Below, one piece after another: positions 56,142 through 64,000 of a stretch of DNA of 64,000 nucleotides. The position numbers and the translations under genes are program-made. Within the stretch, counting starts at the first letter, position 1. Every line of letters begins with the position of its first letter. Below the pieces are notes generated by a model, which was given only the letters and a program-made list of their open reading frames with translations, had not been told where the DNA came from and did not search any database. This DNA is from Luteibacter flocculans (GTDB lineage Bacteria; Pseudomonadota; Gammaproteobacteria; Xanthomonadales; Rhodanobacteraceae), in NCBI RefSeq assembly GCF_023612255.1, contig NZ_CP063231.1, forward strand, positions 3,900,501-3,964,500, in the 5' to 3' direction.

Positions 56142-58698
56142 CCGCCCGCGGACATACAAGCCGTCTGCGCGCACCTAGCCTTGGCGTTCCCCTCCACGCC
56201 AAGGATAGCCATTGGACATGCTTCCCCCGCAGGCACCGCCTGCGCACGTTTCCCACGCCAACCAGGCCGCGGTCGACATGCTTCAGCGCATGGGCGACAC
56301 CCAGCAATGGCTCGCCGATCAGCAGGACGCGCTCTGGGAGTTGCCGGGCACGCTTGCCGGTCGCGATGCGTTTCTCGCCGGACTGGATACCTTCTGGGAA
56401 ACCCCGGTCGAACACACCGCCGGCGAACCCGCTTCGTCCCGCCGCCAGGCCCTGGCCCGGCGTCTGGGGCAGGCCGCACGCGACGATGCCGCCCTTCGCC
56501 ACAACGACGGCACGCTCTCCGCGGAGGCTGCGGCGATCGTCGCCCGCCTTCCGCGCCAGGACGGCTCCTTGCCCGACGGCCTGCGCGCGCGCGCGCTGCT
56601 CGTCGGCACCACGCCCTATGCCGGTGCGTTCGTGGTCGAGGATGATCGCCAGCCCGGCCAGGTGCTGCTCTTCCTGGCCGACAGCGGCTGGCGAGTCTTC
56701 GATTCGCTCGACATGCTCTACCGCGAGGTCGAGGAGCGCTTCCGCCGGCAGCTGACCGACAAGGGCGAACTGCCCGGTGTCGACGCGAACGTGATCGAGG
56801 CCCATCTCGACTCGTACTTCCTCGACTCCCGCCCGCTCACCGGCGAGGTCCTCGACACCTTGGCGCGTCGCCTCATCGCACGCCACCGCGAGCGTGCTGC
56901 CGCCGCGTACGACCGCGCCCTCACCGACAAGGATCTGCAGGATCCCCTGCAGGCGGCGATCAACCTGCACGAACTGCTCGACACCCACGCCATCGTGCGC
57001 CACCGCGACCTCGCCCTGGCTGGTCAGCGCGATCAGGAACGCCTGGCCAGACAGCCCGCCAAGGTCCGCGAACAGTGGCAGCAGGCCGCCACCGCCTACC
57101 GCGACAGTTGGCGACAGGCGGATGCGGTCGACGTGTTCGATGCGCCCGCCGACGTCCGCACCTTTGCCGAAGCCCAACTCAACGAGGCTCTGAAGAAACA
57201 CGGCATCGATGCCCCGGCACACACCGTGTACGTGACCCATAAGCGCATCGCGGCGGAGAAGCCCATCGCGACCCTCTCTCAAGGCTTCCCTACCGAGAAC
57301 CTCTCGCTGATCGAACTGGCCTTCCGCAACATCAGCTCCTTGAAGACCGATCGCTTGGCCGTCATCCATGCCGATGGCTCGCCGCGAGACGACATCGCCG
57401 CGGATATGCTGCGCGACATCGTCCGCGATCTGGACCTGCCCAACGCCTACGCGCGTCACCTGGACGAGACCCTGAGCAATAGCCCCGAGGGCCGTCGGCG
57501 GCGTGCCCTGGCCGCGGATACGCTCAAGGCGCGCATGCGCTTCGAGGCCGCCGATGCCCGCCTGTCCTACCTCGACCCCAGCGAGCCCCGCTCGTTCATG
57601 GACGATCGCCTGGAGCGTGGCTTCCAATGGGTCCAGGCCGTGGTCAACCACCCCAACCCGGCCCAACGCGCCAAGGTCGAGCGCCACGAGATCGTCGTCC
57701 ATCAGCTCACCTACAAGGGCTCGGCCTTGACCGACGTCTTCATGATCTCCGCACGCCAGCGCAAAGCCGTGGCCCGGGTCGTGCTCTACACCCCCGGTGC
57801 GGCCGACGGCATCGCCTTCCGCGAATTCGACGATTGGGCCGACCTTACCCGGCGCTTCCTTCTCGATCGCCGCTTCGAAAACTATCTGCTCGAGCACCTG
57901 CCGGCCGAGTACAGCGAGTTCGACGACAGGGGCAAGCGTCGCGTCAAGAGGTTCAAGTTCAACGGCAGCCGCTCCCTCAACTGGATCCTGGGAGGATGCG
58001 GCGACTGCACCCAGTGGAGTGAGGATTTCCAGGAGCGCGAAGTGACCGGCTCCTTCCTCGATGCCGCCTACGACACCACCATCGCGCTGATCAAGCGCAA
58101 CGCCTACGACGCCTCCCGTACGAGTGAGCAGGCCCAGTTCGATGCATGGATCTCGGCCGTTAGAAGCTCTCACATAGTGCTCAATCTAGGTATCGAGGTG
58201 GGCACCAGCATCGTCATGAGCGTCCCGAACACCGCCAACGCCGCCTGGCGTTTCTATGACCACGTCAAGGCCGGTGAATCGCCCGAAGCCTTCCTGGCCT
58301 TCACCGACGGCTACGTCAACGCCTTGAACGTCTTGCCGCTCGTCACCCAGGTGCCTGCCGCTTGCGGCCGTTATGTGCGCGCCGCATTCAACGGAAAGGT
58401 TCTTGTAGCGAGCGGGCGCGCGCTGCCCGCCGCCGACACCCTGTTCGAGAAACGCTTCATCGCCAAGGGCGTGACCGCACCCCCTGGCCCCGCGCCTGCG
58501 TCAGGCGTCTACACCATCGGCCACGATCGCTTCATCCACCACGCCGGCCGGTTCTATCAAGTGCGCTTCGATCCCAACATCGACGGCTGGCGGTTGACTT
58601 ACAAAGGCACGCCGGATGCCAACTTCACCGGGCCCGCCATCAAACGCCTGGCCAACGGCAGTTGGCATTACCGGCGCGTCGGGCTGCTCGGCGGCATG
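56142..58698 (+). repeat. Long direct repeat, right copy
   Basis: This is the partner of 51956-54512, in the same orientation, with the near-complete identity described there. Homologous recombination between the pair would delete about 4.2 kb including ubiE. Confidence 0.93.
56179..56204 (+). promoter_or_regulatory. Hairpin covering the ribosome-binding site of toxin copy 2
   Basis: The same 9-bp stem and 8-nt loop as at 51993-52018, in the same position relative to the AAGGA site and the TTG start of copy 2. Confidence 0.65.
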
Positions 58699-59535
58699 AA
58701 CCATTTGTCGTCGGCTGAGGCCACCGAGTTGGCCAAGACCATTACCCATACTGAAACCATGAGCCCGGCCCTGGTGCCGATGACTCAATACCAGCGCAGC
58801 GTGGTCCTGGGAAGCCTGCAAAGCCAGCTGCCTTTCAATGACGCCTTGCGGGTTGCCCGCGCGATGAACGTGGAGCCCGCCATGTTGACTCCGGCGCAGG
58901 TTCGCGCCTGGGATATCGCTGTGGACGCGGGCCGAAGGGCTCCGCCGCTGAATCCCTCCCCGCTACCGCTACCGCCACCGCCCAGAGCGGGGACTTCGAG
59001 CGTGCGCCAAGGGAGCTCGAGTGGATCACAGGCCGCACCGAGCGCACGTCCGATCGGAGAGACGACCATGGTGGGACCAGCACCGTTTTTTGTGCAGGTC
59101 CCACCCCGTATCCCACGCGCGCAGTGGCCGAACGAGGCCTATGTTTACCTGTCGCCCGAGGAGCTCCAGACATCGCTCGGCACCACCACCGTTGCGCTTC
59201 CGCAAGCCCGCGTGGGAAATCACCTTGTCGGTGTCACCGCCTATACGCTCACGCCTGATATGCCTTTATCCATGCTACCGCCAGGCGTGATCGGTACCAG
59301 GAATCCAAATGCGTCGCTCGCCAGCAGTCATGGCGCCTGGGTACGCATCAACCTCCAGCAGGTCGCAAACCGCGCAAGCACGCCTGCCGGGCCCGTCATG
59401 GAACTTTTCAGCGTACCGGACAGCGGCGGCAATGCCTTTTTTCTTCGCCAGACCACGCCGGGTCACTCGCCATGGATGTACGACACACGGCTTGTGCTCC
59501 GCACCAACGAGCACGCCTGGGGTTATACGCAGTAG
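56212..59535 (+). CDS. Dermonecrotic-toxin-like (DUF6543-type) giant protein, copy 2
   Basis: This protein of 1,107 residues is identical to copy 1 over residues 1-829 except for Gln in place of Arg25. After GLLGGM it switches to a different tail: NHLSSAEATELAKTITH, then YQRSVVLGSLQSQLPFNDAL (shared in outline with copy 3), a Pro/Ser-rich linker near 915-945, and a final domain with WPNEAYVYLSPEELQ and GAWVRINLQQV, ending NEHAWGYTQ. The final domain aligns loosely with those of copies 1 and 3. It starts 120 bp after ubiE and has no partner gene downstream. The start is TTG at 56212 by analogy with copy 3. Confidence 0.72.
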   Translation: MDMLPPQAPPAHVSHANQAAVDMLQRMGDTQQWLADQQDALWELPGTLAGRDAFLAGLDTFWETPVEHTAGEPASSRRQALARRLGQAARDDAALRHNDGTLSAEAAAIVARLPRQDGSLPDGLRARALLVGTTPYAGAFVVEDDRQPGQVLLFLADSGWRVFDSLDMLYREVEERFRRQLTDKGELPGVDANVIEAHLDSYFLDSRPLTGEVLDTLARRLIARHRERAAAAYDRALTDKDLQDPLQAAINLHELLDTHAIVRHRDLALAGQRDQERLARQPAKVREQWQQAATAYRDSWRQADAVDVFDAPADVRTFAEAQLNEALKKHGIDAPAHTVYVTHKRIAAEKPIATLSQGFPTENLSLIELAFRNISSLKTDRLAVIHADGSPRDDIAADMLRDIVRDLDLPNAYARHLDETLSNSPEGRRRRALAADTLKARMRFEAADARLSYLDPSEPRSFMDDRLERGFQWVQAVVNHPNPAQRAKVERHEIVVHQLTYKGSALTDVFMISARQRKAVARVVLYTPGAADGIAFREFDDWADLTRRFLLDRRFENYLLEHLPAEYSEFDDRGKRRVKRFKFNGSRSLNWILGGCGDCTQWSEDFQEREVTGSFLDAAYDTTIALIKRNAYDASRTSEQAQFDAWISAVRSSHIVLNLGIEVGTSIVMSVPNTANAAWRFYDHVKAGESPEAFLAFTDGYVNALNVLPLVTQVPAACGRYVRAAFNGKVLVASGRALPAADTLFEKRFIAKGVTAPPGPAPASGVYTIGHDRFIHHAGRFYQVRFDPNIDGWRLTYKGTPDANFTGPAIKRLANGSWHYRRVGLLGGMNHLSSAEATELAKTITHTETMSPALVPMTQYQRSVVLGSLQSQLPFNDALRVARAMNVEPAMLTPAQVRAWDIAVDAGRRAPPLNPSPLPLPPPPRAGTSSVRQGSSSGSQAAPSARPIGETTMVGPAPFFVQVPPRIPRAQWPNEAYVYLSPEELQTSLGTTTVALPQARVGNHLVGVTAYTLTPDMPLSMLPPGVIGTRNPNASLASSHGAWVRINLQQVANRASTPAGPVMELFSVPDSGGNAFFLRQTTPGHSPWMYDTRLVLRTNEHAWGYTQ

Positions 59536-59866
59536 GCCGATATGGCTTGCGTCGCTGCGCGGCCTGTAAGGCCCGCCAGTCCTCGCCTTCCGGTTGGCGG
59601 GCGAGGACTGGCGCATACGGAGCGGGTGGGACGCACTGCGTCCACCACGACGGACCATCAGGCCACCCGATCTCCCTCGCCCGGAGGGAGACGGAACTTA
59701 GCGATCCCTGACAGTCGCGATCCACCGCCTACAAAATCCAGGATCGCTCACTGTAGGGGCTTCGTACAGCATTCTCAGCCTTCGACGCCACGATGTCCGG
59801 TTTACCACCGGCATAACCAAGGGCGAAGCCGAGCTAATTTCTGGAGTCTTTCCAGAGGTAGCTCAT
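59536..59866. other. Intergenic region between toxin copies 2 and 3, with strong hairpins
   Basis: This 331-bp gap has no credible gene. A perfect 14-bp inverted repeat (59574-59587 with 59600-59613; core GCCAGTCCTCGCC) and, just after it, a short stem around GGACGCA/TGCGTCC give two stacked hairpins, without a T-run. At the other end a 6-bp stem TCTGGA/TCCAGA (59840-59845 with 59851-59856) overlaps the AGAGG ribosome-binding site (59854-59858) of copy 3. Confidence 0.7.
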
Positions 59867-62800
59867 ATGGACATGCTTCCGCCACAGGCGCCCCCCGCCC
59901 ACGTTTCCCACGCCAACCAGGCCGCGATCGACATGCTCCAACGCATGCGCGACGCCCAGCAATGGCTAACCGATCAACAGGACGCGCTCTGGGACCTGCC
60001 CCGCACGGTGGCCGGTCGCGAGGCTTTTTTTAAGGGACTGGACACCTTCTGGGAAACCCCTGTCGAGCACGCCTCCGGCGAGCCTGCCCGGTCGCGCCGC
60101 CACGCCCTGGCTCGTTACCTGGGGCAAGTCGCGCGCGATGATGCCGCCCTGCGGAACAACGACGGCACGCTCTCCGACCAGGCCGCGGCGATCGTCGCCC
60201 GCCTTCCATACCAAGGCGGCGCTCTGCCCGACGGCCTTCGCGCCCGCGAGCTGCTCGTCGGCACCACACCCTATGCCGGCGCACTGGTGGTCGAGGACGA
60301 CAAGCAGCCCGGGCTGGCACTGCTCTTCATGCCCGACAACGGCTGGCAGGTCTTCGAGTCGCTTGATGCGCTCTATCGCGACGCCGGACCGCTCGTCATC
60401 CCACGGATGGAACAGGACGAGCTGCCCGATACCAACGTGGCCGCGATCGAGACACAACTCGATATCGGCACCCGGAACGTCGGCGACGTCTCCGGAACTC
60501 AACGGGATGCTCAATCCACCACTGTTCTCGATGCCATCAAGGCCCGCATCGAGGCCTCCTTCCTCGACTCCCGCCCCATCACCGGCGAGGTCTTCGATAC
60601 GTTGGCACGCCGCCTCATCGCGCGTCAGCGCGAGCGCGCCTCCACCGTGTATGACCTGGCACTCGACGACACGCATCTTCAGGACTCCCTGCCGGAGGCC
60701 ATCAACCTGCACCAACTGCTCGACACACACGCCATCGTGCGCCATCGCGATCTTGCCCTGGCCGCCGTGCGCCATCAGGAGCGCCTGGACAAGCAGCCGA
60801 TCAAGATCCGCAAGCATTGGCAGGATGCTGTCCTCGCCTTCAACGACAGTATCCAAGAAGCGAATGAGCTGAACGTCATCCCCCCCATCGCCACCTTTGC
60901 CGAAGCCGAACTCACCAAGGCGCTGAAGAAGCGTGGCATCGACATCCCGGCGCCGGCTCTCTACGTGGCCCATGCACGCCGCACGATAACGACCATGAAG
61001 ACCTCCCTCAAGGGCATCCGCTTCCCCTCCGAGACGCTCTCGCTGATCGAACTGGCCTTCCGCAACATCAGCTCCCTGCCGACTGATGGCTTGACCGTCG
61101 TCCGTGCCGACGGAACCCCACGAGACGACATCTCCGCAGACGCGCTGCGCGAGATCGTTCGCGATCTGGACCTGCCCAACGCCTACGCGCAACATCTGGA
61201 CGAAGCCCTGGGCAGCAGCCCCGAAGGCCTCCTGCAGCGGGCCCTGGCGTCGGATGTGCTCAAGGCGCGCATGCGCTTCGAGGCCGCCGATGCCCGCCTG
61301 TCCTACTTCGATGCGGACGAGCCCCGCTCGTTCATGGACGATCGTCTGGAACGCGGCTTCCAGTGGGTCCAGGCCGTGCTCGATCACCCCGACCCGGCCC
61401 AGCGTGCCAAGGTCGAGCGTCACGAAATCGTCGTCCATCAACTCACCTACAAGGGCTCGCCCCTGACCGGCGTCTTCATGATCGCCGCACGCCAGCGCAA
61501 GGCGGTGGCGCGTGTCGTGCTCTACACCCCCGATGCACCCGACGGCATCGCCTTCCGTGAGTTCGACGATTGGAACGACCTCAACCAGCGATTCATCCTC
61601 GATCGCCGCTTCGAAAGCTATCTGCTCGACCGCCTGCCGACCGAGTACACCGAGGTCGACGACCAGGGGAAGCGCCATTTCAAGACGGTCAAGCTCAACG
61701 GCCGTTCCGTCGATTGGGTACTCGGGACCGGAAACTGCCTGGAATGCACGCAGATACCCGAGAATTTCCAGGAGCGCGAGGTGACCGGCTCCTTTCTCGA
61801 CGCCGCCTACGACACCACCATTGCCCTGGCCAAGCGCAACGCCCATCACATTTCTCGGACCAGTCTTCGGGCCCAGGTCGACGGCTGGTTCGACGTCGTT
61901 ATCGGCTGGAACCTGCCTTTGAACGTCGCCCGCGAGGTGGTCGTCGGCACGATCCAGAGCATTCCCAACACCGCCAATGCGGCCTGGCGCTTCTACGACC
62001 ACGTCAAGGCCGGTGAATCCATCGAAGCCCTCTCGGCCTTCGCCACGGCCTATGGCTCCGCCGTGCTCCTCGCACACCCCTTCCGCTCACCGCGCTCCAT
62101 CGGCGGCTCCTACGTGCGCAATGCCTTCCAAGCCAAGGGTTTCGTCCATAGCGGTCGAACCCTGATGGCCCCCGATGCCGTGTTCGAGAAGCGCTTCATC
62201 GCCAAGGGCGTGAGTGCCCCTGCCGGCCCCGCGCCCGCCTCGGGCGTCTACACCATCGGCGTCGATCGCTTCATCCATCAGGGCGGCAAGTTCTATCAGG
62301 TGCGCTTCGATTCCAACATCAATGGCTGGCGGTTGACCTACAAAGGCACGCCGGATTCCACCTTCACCGGCCCGGCCATCGAACGCCTCCCCGGCGGGCA
62401 ATGGTACTACCGACGCGTCGGATTGCTCGGCGGTATGGACAATGTCTCGATGGATCAGCTCACCACATTGAGCACGACCCTCCGCAATACCGCGACGCTC
62501 GCCCCTGAATTGCAGCCGCTATCGCAATACCAGCGAAGCGTGGTGCTGGGCAAACTGCTCGATCAATTGGGCTTCGATGACGCGCTGCAGGTCTCTCGCG
62601 CGATGAATGTGCAACCGGCTGCTGTGTATGCATCGCATCTTCATGCCTGGGACGTCGCTGTCGCTGCCGGCCGACAGGCGCCCTTGCAGAATCCGCGCCC
62701 AGTCACGCTGCAACCCTCCTCCGGGTCATCGAGTGCAAGCACCAGTAGCGCAAGCCAGGTCCCGGGCCCATCGCGCTCAGTGGGTTCGCCCATTGCCGGC

Positions 62801-63337
62801 ACACAGACGCAGCTGTGGGAGACGATTGCGACGCGGTTTCACAACGCCCCTGTCCGTGGAAAGGGTTTTTATTGGCCAAAGACCGTCTACGTCTTTATGT
62901 CGCGGCGCGAACTCGCCGCAGCGTTCAAACCGCCGGGCCTCGTCATCCCGCAAGCCCAAGTGAACGGCCAGACCATGGGCGTACTCGCATTCAGGGTACC
63001 GAGGTCGTCGCACTACCTGCAGGCTCCTTACGAGGTCAGCCGACAGCCTTCGGTAGCGCAGCTGGGCATCAATACCGAGGCATGGGTACGGATCAGGCTC
63101 GATCCGCTTGGCGCCCGAGTGAGGCAAGGTGGAGGAACACCCCCACAGCTTCTCTTGGTGCCGAGATCGAACAACAACACCTTCGTCCTGCGCCAACAGC
63201 CGCTAGATGGCACAACGTCAGCCGGCGCCGCCGCCAGCGCGGACATGACCTTGCTCCCTGGCGAGTTCACATGGGGGTACACCGACCTGATGTCGACGTC
63301 TGCCCCACCGACCAGTGGCGTATCACTGCCCCGATAG
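59867..63337 (+). CDS. Dermonecrotic-toxin-like (DUF6543-type) giant protein, copy 3
   Basis: This diverged paralogue has 1,156 residues. It keeps the exact N-terminus [20 protein letters not shown] and the core motifs ([74 protein letters not shown]). There are many scattered substitutions, and an insertion of about 30 residues near 205-235. The YTIGVDRFIHQGGKFYQVRFD...GLLGGM module precedes a tail like that of copy 2 (YQRSVVLGKLLDQLGFDDAL), a Ser-rich linker, and a final domain with WPKTVYVFMSRRELA and AWVRIRLDPLG. The ATG at 59867 with upstream AGAGG supports the start used for all copies. Confidence 0.75.
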   Translation: MDMLPPQAPPAHVSHANQAAIDMLQRMRDAQQWLTDQQDALWDLPRTVAGREAFFKGLDTFWETPVEHASGEPARSRRHALARYLGQVARDDAALRNNDGTLSDQAAAIVARLPYQGGALPDGLRARELLVGTTPYAGALVVEDDKQPGLALLFMPDNGWQVFESLDALYRDAGPLVIPRMEQDELPDTNVAAIETQLDIGTRNVGDVSGTQRDAQSTTVLDAIKARIEASFLDSRPITGEVFDTLARRLIARQRERASTVYDLALDDTHLQDSLPEAINLHQLLDTHAIVRHRDLALAAVRHQERLDKQPIKIRKHWQDAVLAFNDSIQEANELNVIPPIATFAEAELTKALKKRGIDIPAPALYVAHARRTITTMKTSLKGIRFPSETLSLIELAFRNISSLPTDGLTVVRADGTPRDDISADALREIVRDLDLPNAYAQHLDEALGSSPEGLLQRALASDVLKARMRFEAADARLSYFDADEPRSFMDDRLERGFQWVQAVLDHPDPAQRAKVERHEIVVHQLTYKGSPLTGVFMIAARQRKAVARVVLYTPDAPDGIAFREFDDWNDLNQRFILDRRFESYLLDRLPTEYTEVDDQGKRHFKTVKLNGRSVDWVLGTGNCLECTQIPENFQEREVTGSFLDAAYDTTIALAKRNAHHISRTSLRAQVDGWFDVVIGWNLPLNVAREVVVGTIQSIPNTANAAWRFYDHVKAGESIEALSAFATAYGSAVLLAHPFRSPRSIGGSYVRNAFQAKGFVHSGRTLMAPDAVFEKRFIAKGVSAPAGPAPASGVYTIGVDRFIHQGGKFYQVRFDSNINGWRLTYKGTPDSTFTGPAIERLPGGQWYYRRVGLLGGMDNVSMDQLTTLSTTLRNTATLAPELQPLSQYQRSVVLGKLLDQLGFDDALQVSRAMNVQPAAVYASHLHAWDVAVAAGRQAPLQNPRPVTLQPSSGSSSASTSSASQVPGPSRSVGSPIAGTQTQLWETIATRFHNAPVRGKGFYWPKTVYVFMSRRELAAAFKPPGLVIPQAQVNGQTMGVLAFRVPRSSHYLQAPYEVSRQPSVAQLGINTEAWVRIRLDPLGARVRQGGGTPPQLLLVPRSNNNTFVLRQQPLDGTTSAGAAASADMTLLPGEFTWGYTDLMSTSAPPTSGVSLPR

Positions 63338-63349
63338 GACTGACCCGCG

Positions 63350-63373
63350 GTCGTTGCGCTCCGGCGCAACGAC
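63350..63373 (+). terminator. Hairpin after toxin copy 3
   Basis: A perfect 10-bp stem GTCGTTGCGC/GCGCAACGAC (63350-63359 with 63364-63373) with a TCCG tetraloop lies 12 bp after the stop. No T-run follows; it may stabilise the 3' end or act with Rho. Confidence 0.5.
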
Positions 63374-63457
63374 TCGCTCCGACCCTCTCCGCCTTCACCC
63401 CACGAGCGGCTGGTCCAACCACTGCCGGCCCGCATCGTATTCCCAACGGTAGCTCAT

Positions 63458-64000
63458 ATGGACATGCTTCCCCCGCAGGCGCCCCCTGCCATCACGCAAG
63501 GAACGAACCAGGAGTCGATCGACGCCGTATCTCGGCTGGTCGACACACATGCATGGCTGCTCGATCAGCAGACCGCTGTTCCCGTCACTCCGGAATTGCG
63601 CAGCGCTGACGCGTTGGCGACTTACTTAACCACCTTGGACGCTTTCTGGGCGGCATCGGTGGCGAACGCCGATGGCGGTCCCGATGTGCCGCGATCGGCT
63701 GCTCTGGCGTCACGATTGGCTTCGCTCATGCGGGACGAGGCCGTATTGCGTGTCGCCGATGGCACGCTGACACCCGAGGCCGGCGAACTTGCCCTGCGTT
63801 TTGCGCGTTCGCGTGGCGGCTCGCTGCCTCCCGGTCTGCACGCCGCGGAGTTGCTGCTCGACGGCGCTCCGGACATCGGTGCGGTCGTCGTTACTGATGA
63901 ACGCATGCAGGACCTCGCACTGCTGTTCACGCCGGCGCGCGGGTGGGATGCCTTCGGCTCGCTCGCCGAGCTCCACGAGGAAACCGAGTATCGGGTCAAT
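63458..64000 (+). CDS. Fourth toxin-like paralogue, N-terminal part only (runs off window)
   Basis: An open frame of 181 codons continues past the right edge. It begins [11 protein letters not shown], identical to the other three copies, and then diverges strongly (ITQGTNQESIDAVSRLVDTH) while keeping the layout: LDQQT, a LDAFW motif, DEAVLRVADGTLTPEAGELA (compare [20 protein letters not shown] in copy 1) and LPPGLHAAELLLDGAPDIGAVVV. The leader GGTAGCTCATATGGACATGCTTCC-like start region is shared with copy 3. It is the most distant member of the cluster seen here. Confidence 0.75.
   Translation, partial: MDMLPPQAPPAITQGTNQESIDAVSRLVDTHAWLLDQQTAVPVTPELRSADALATYLTTLDAFWAASVANADGGPDVPRSAALASRLASLMRDEAVLRVADGTLTPEAGELALRFARSRGGSLPPGLHAAELLLDGAPDIGAVVVTDERMQDLALLFTPARGWDAFGSLAELHEETEYRVN

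Noticed and set aside
59536-59866. Possible immunity or chaperone gene between toxin copies
   Set aside because: Only short frames overlapping hairpins were found, with no plausible start site; the 55-bp and 120-bp gaps around ubiE are too small for a gene.

Overview
This 64 kb window is chromosomal DNA from a high-GC gammaproteobacterium. It most likely comes from the Rhodanobacteraceae/Xanthomonadaceae group (Luteibacter/Dyella-like). The reasons are the GC-rich codon use, the divergent rhlB / trxA-rho layout, a 286-residue RpoH, a plant-type GshA, the YcgL and FadL homologues, and zinc-ribbon-free L28/L33. The taxonomic call is inference from content, not from a database search.

Region 1 (1-9.2 kb, all minus strand) reads from right to left. 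ftsE-ftsX is followed by a double-receiver regulator and ung, and then rpoH behind its own promoter, a candidate sigmaE-type promoter overlapped by a CIRCE (HrcA) operator. Next come an OmpR-type two-component pair and an RND efflux pump that runs off the left edge. Region 2 (9.2-16.7 kb) holds a REP-like repeat array, rhlB divergent from trxA-rho (Rho carries a 180-residue disordered extension), a DUF3800 gene of lower GC, and gshA. Region 3 (16.7-33.6 kb) holds fadL, ycgL, a 1,143-residue membrane ankyrin protein, a KefB/C-type antiporter, hemB, a MalK/UgpC-type ATPase divergent from glk with a LacI-type operator between them, a secreted putative metalloprotease, a SNF2-type helicase, gpsA and secB.

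Region 4 (33.6-51.9 kb) holds rpmB-rpmG, a second REP-like array in inverted orientation, a fatty-acid desaturase, a four-gene Gld-like ABC cluster, mutM, a secreted PI-PLC-like protein, tdk, rep, two tandem AI-2E family proteins, an e(P4)-type acid phosphatase lipoprotein, another lipoprotein, and plsB.

Region 5 (52-64 kb) is the accessory highlight. Three complete genes and a fourth running off the right edge encode giant (about 1,100-residue) proteins resembling the dermonecrotic-toxin-like (DUF6543-type) family. The essential-type gene ubiE sits between copies 1 and 2. These two copies are virtually identical over about 2.53 kb of DNA and then diverge abruptly into different C-terminal regions. 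The upstream regions carry hairpins that overlap the ribosome-binding sites, and no immunity-like genes are visible. I read this as a recently amplified, diversifying effector/toxin family. No tRNA, rRNA, CRISPR array or transposase was seen in the window.
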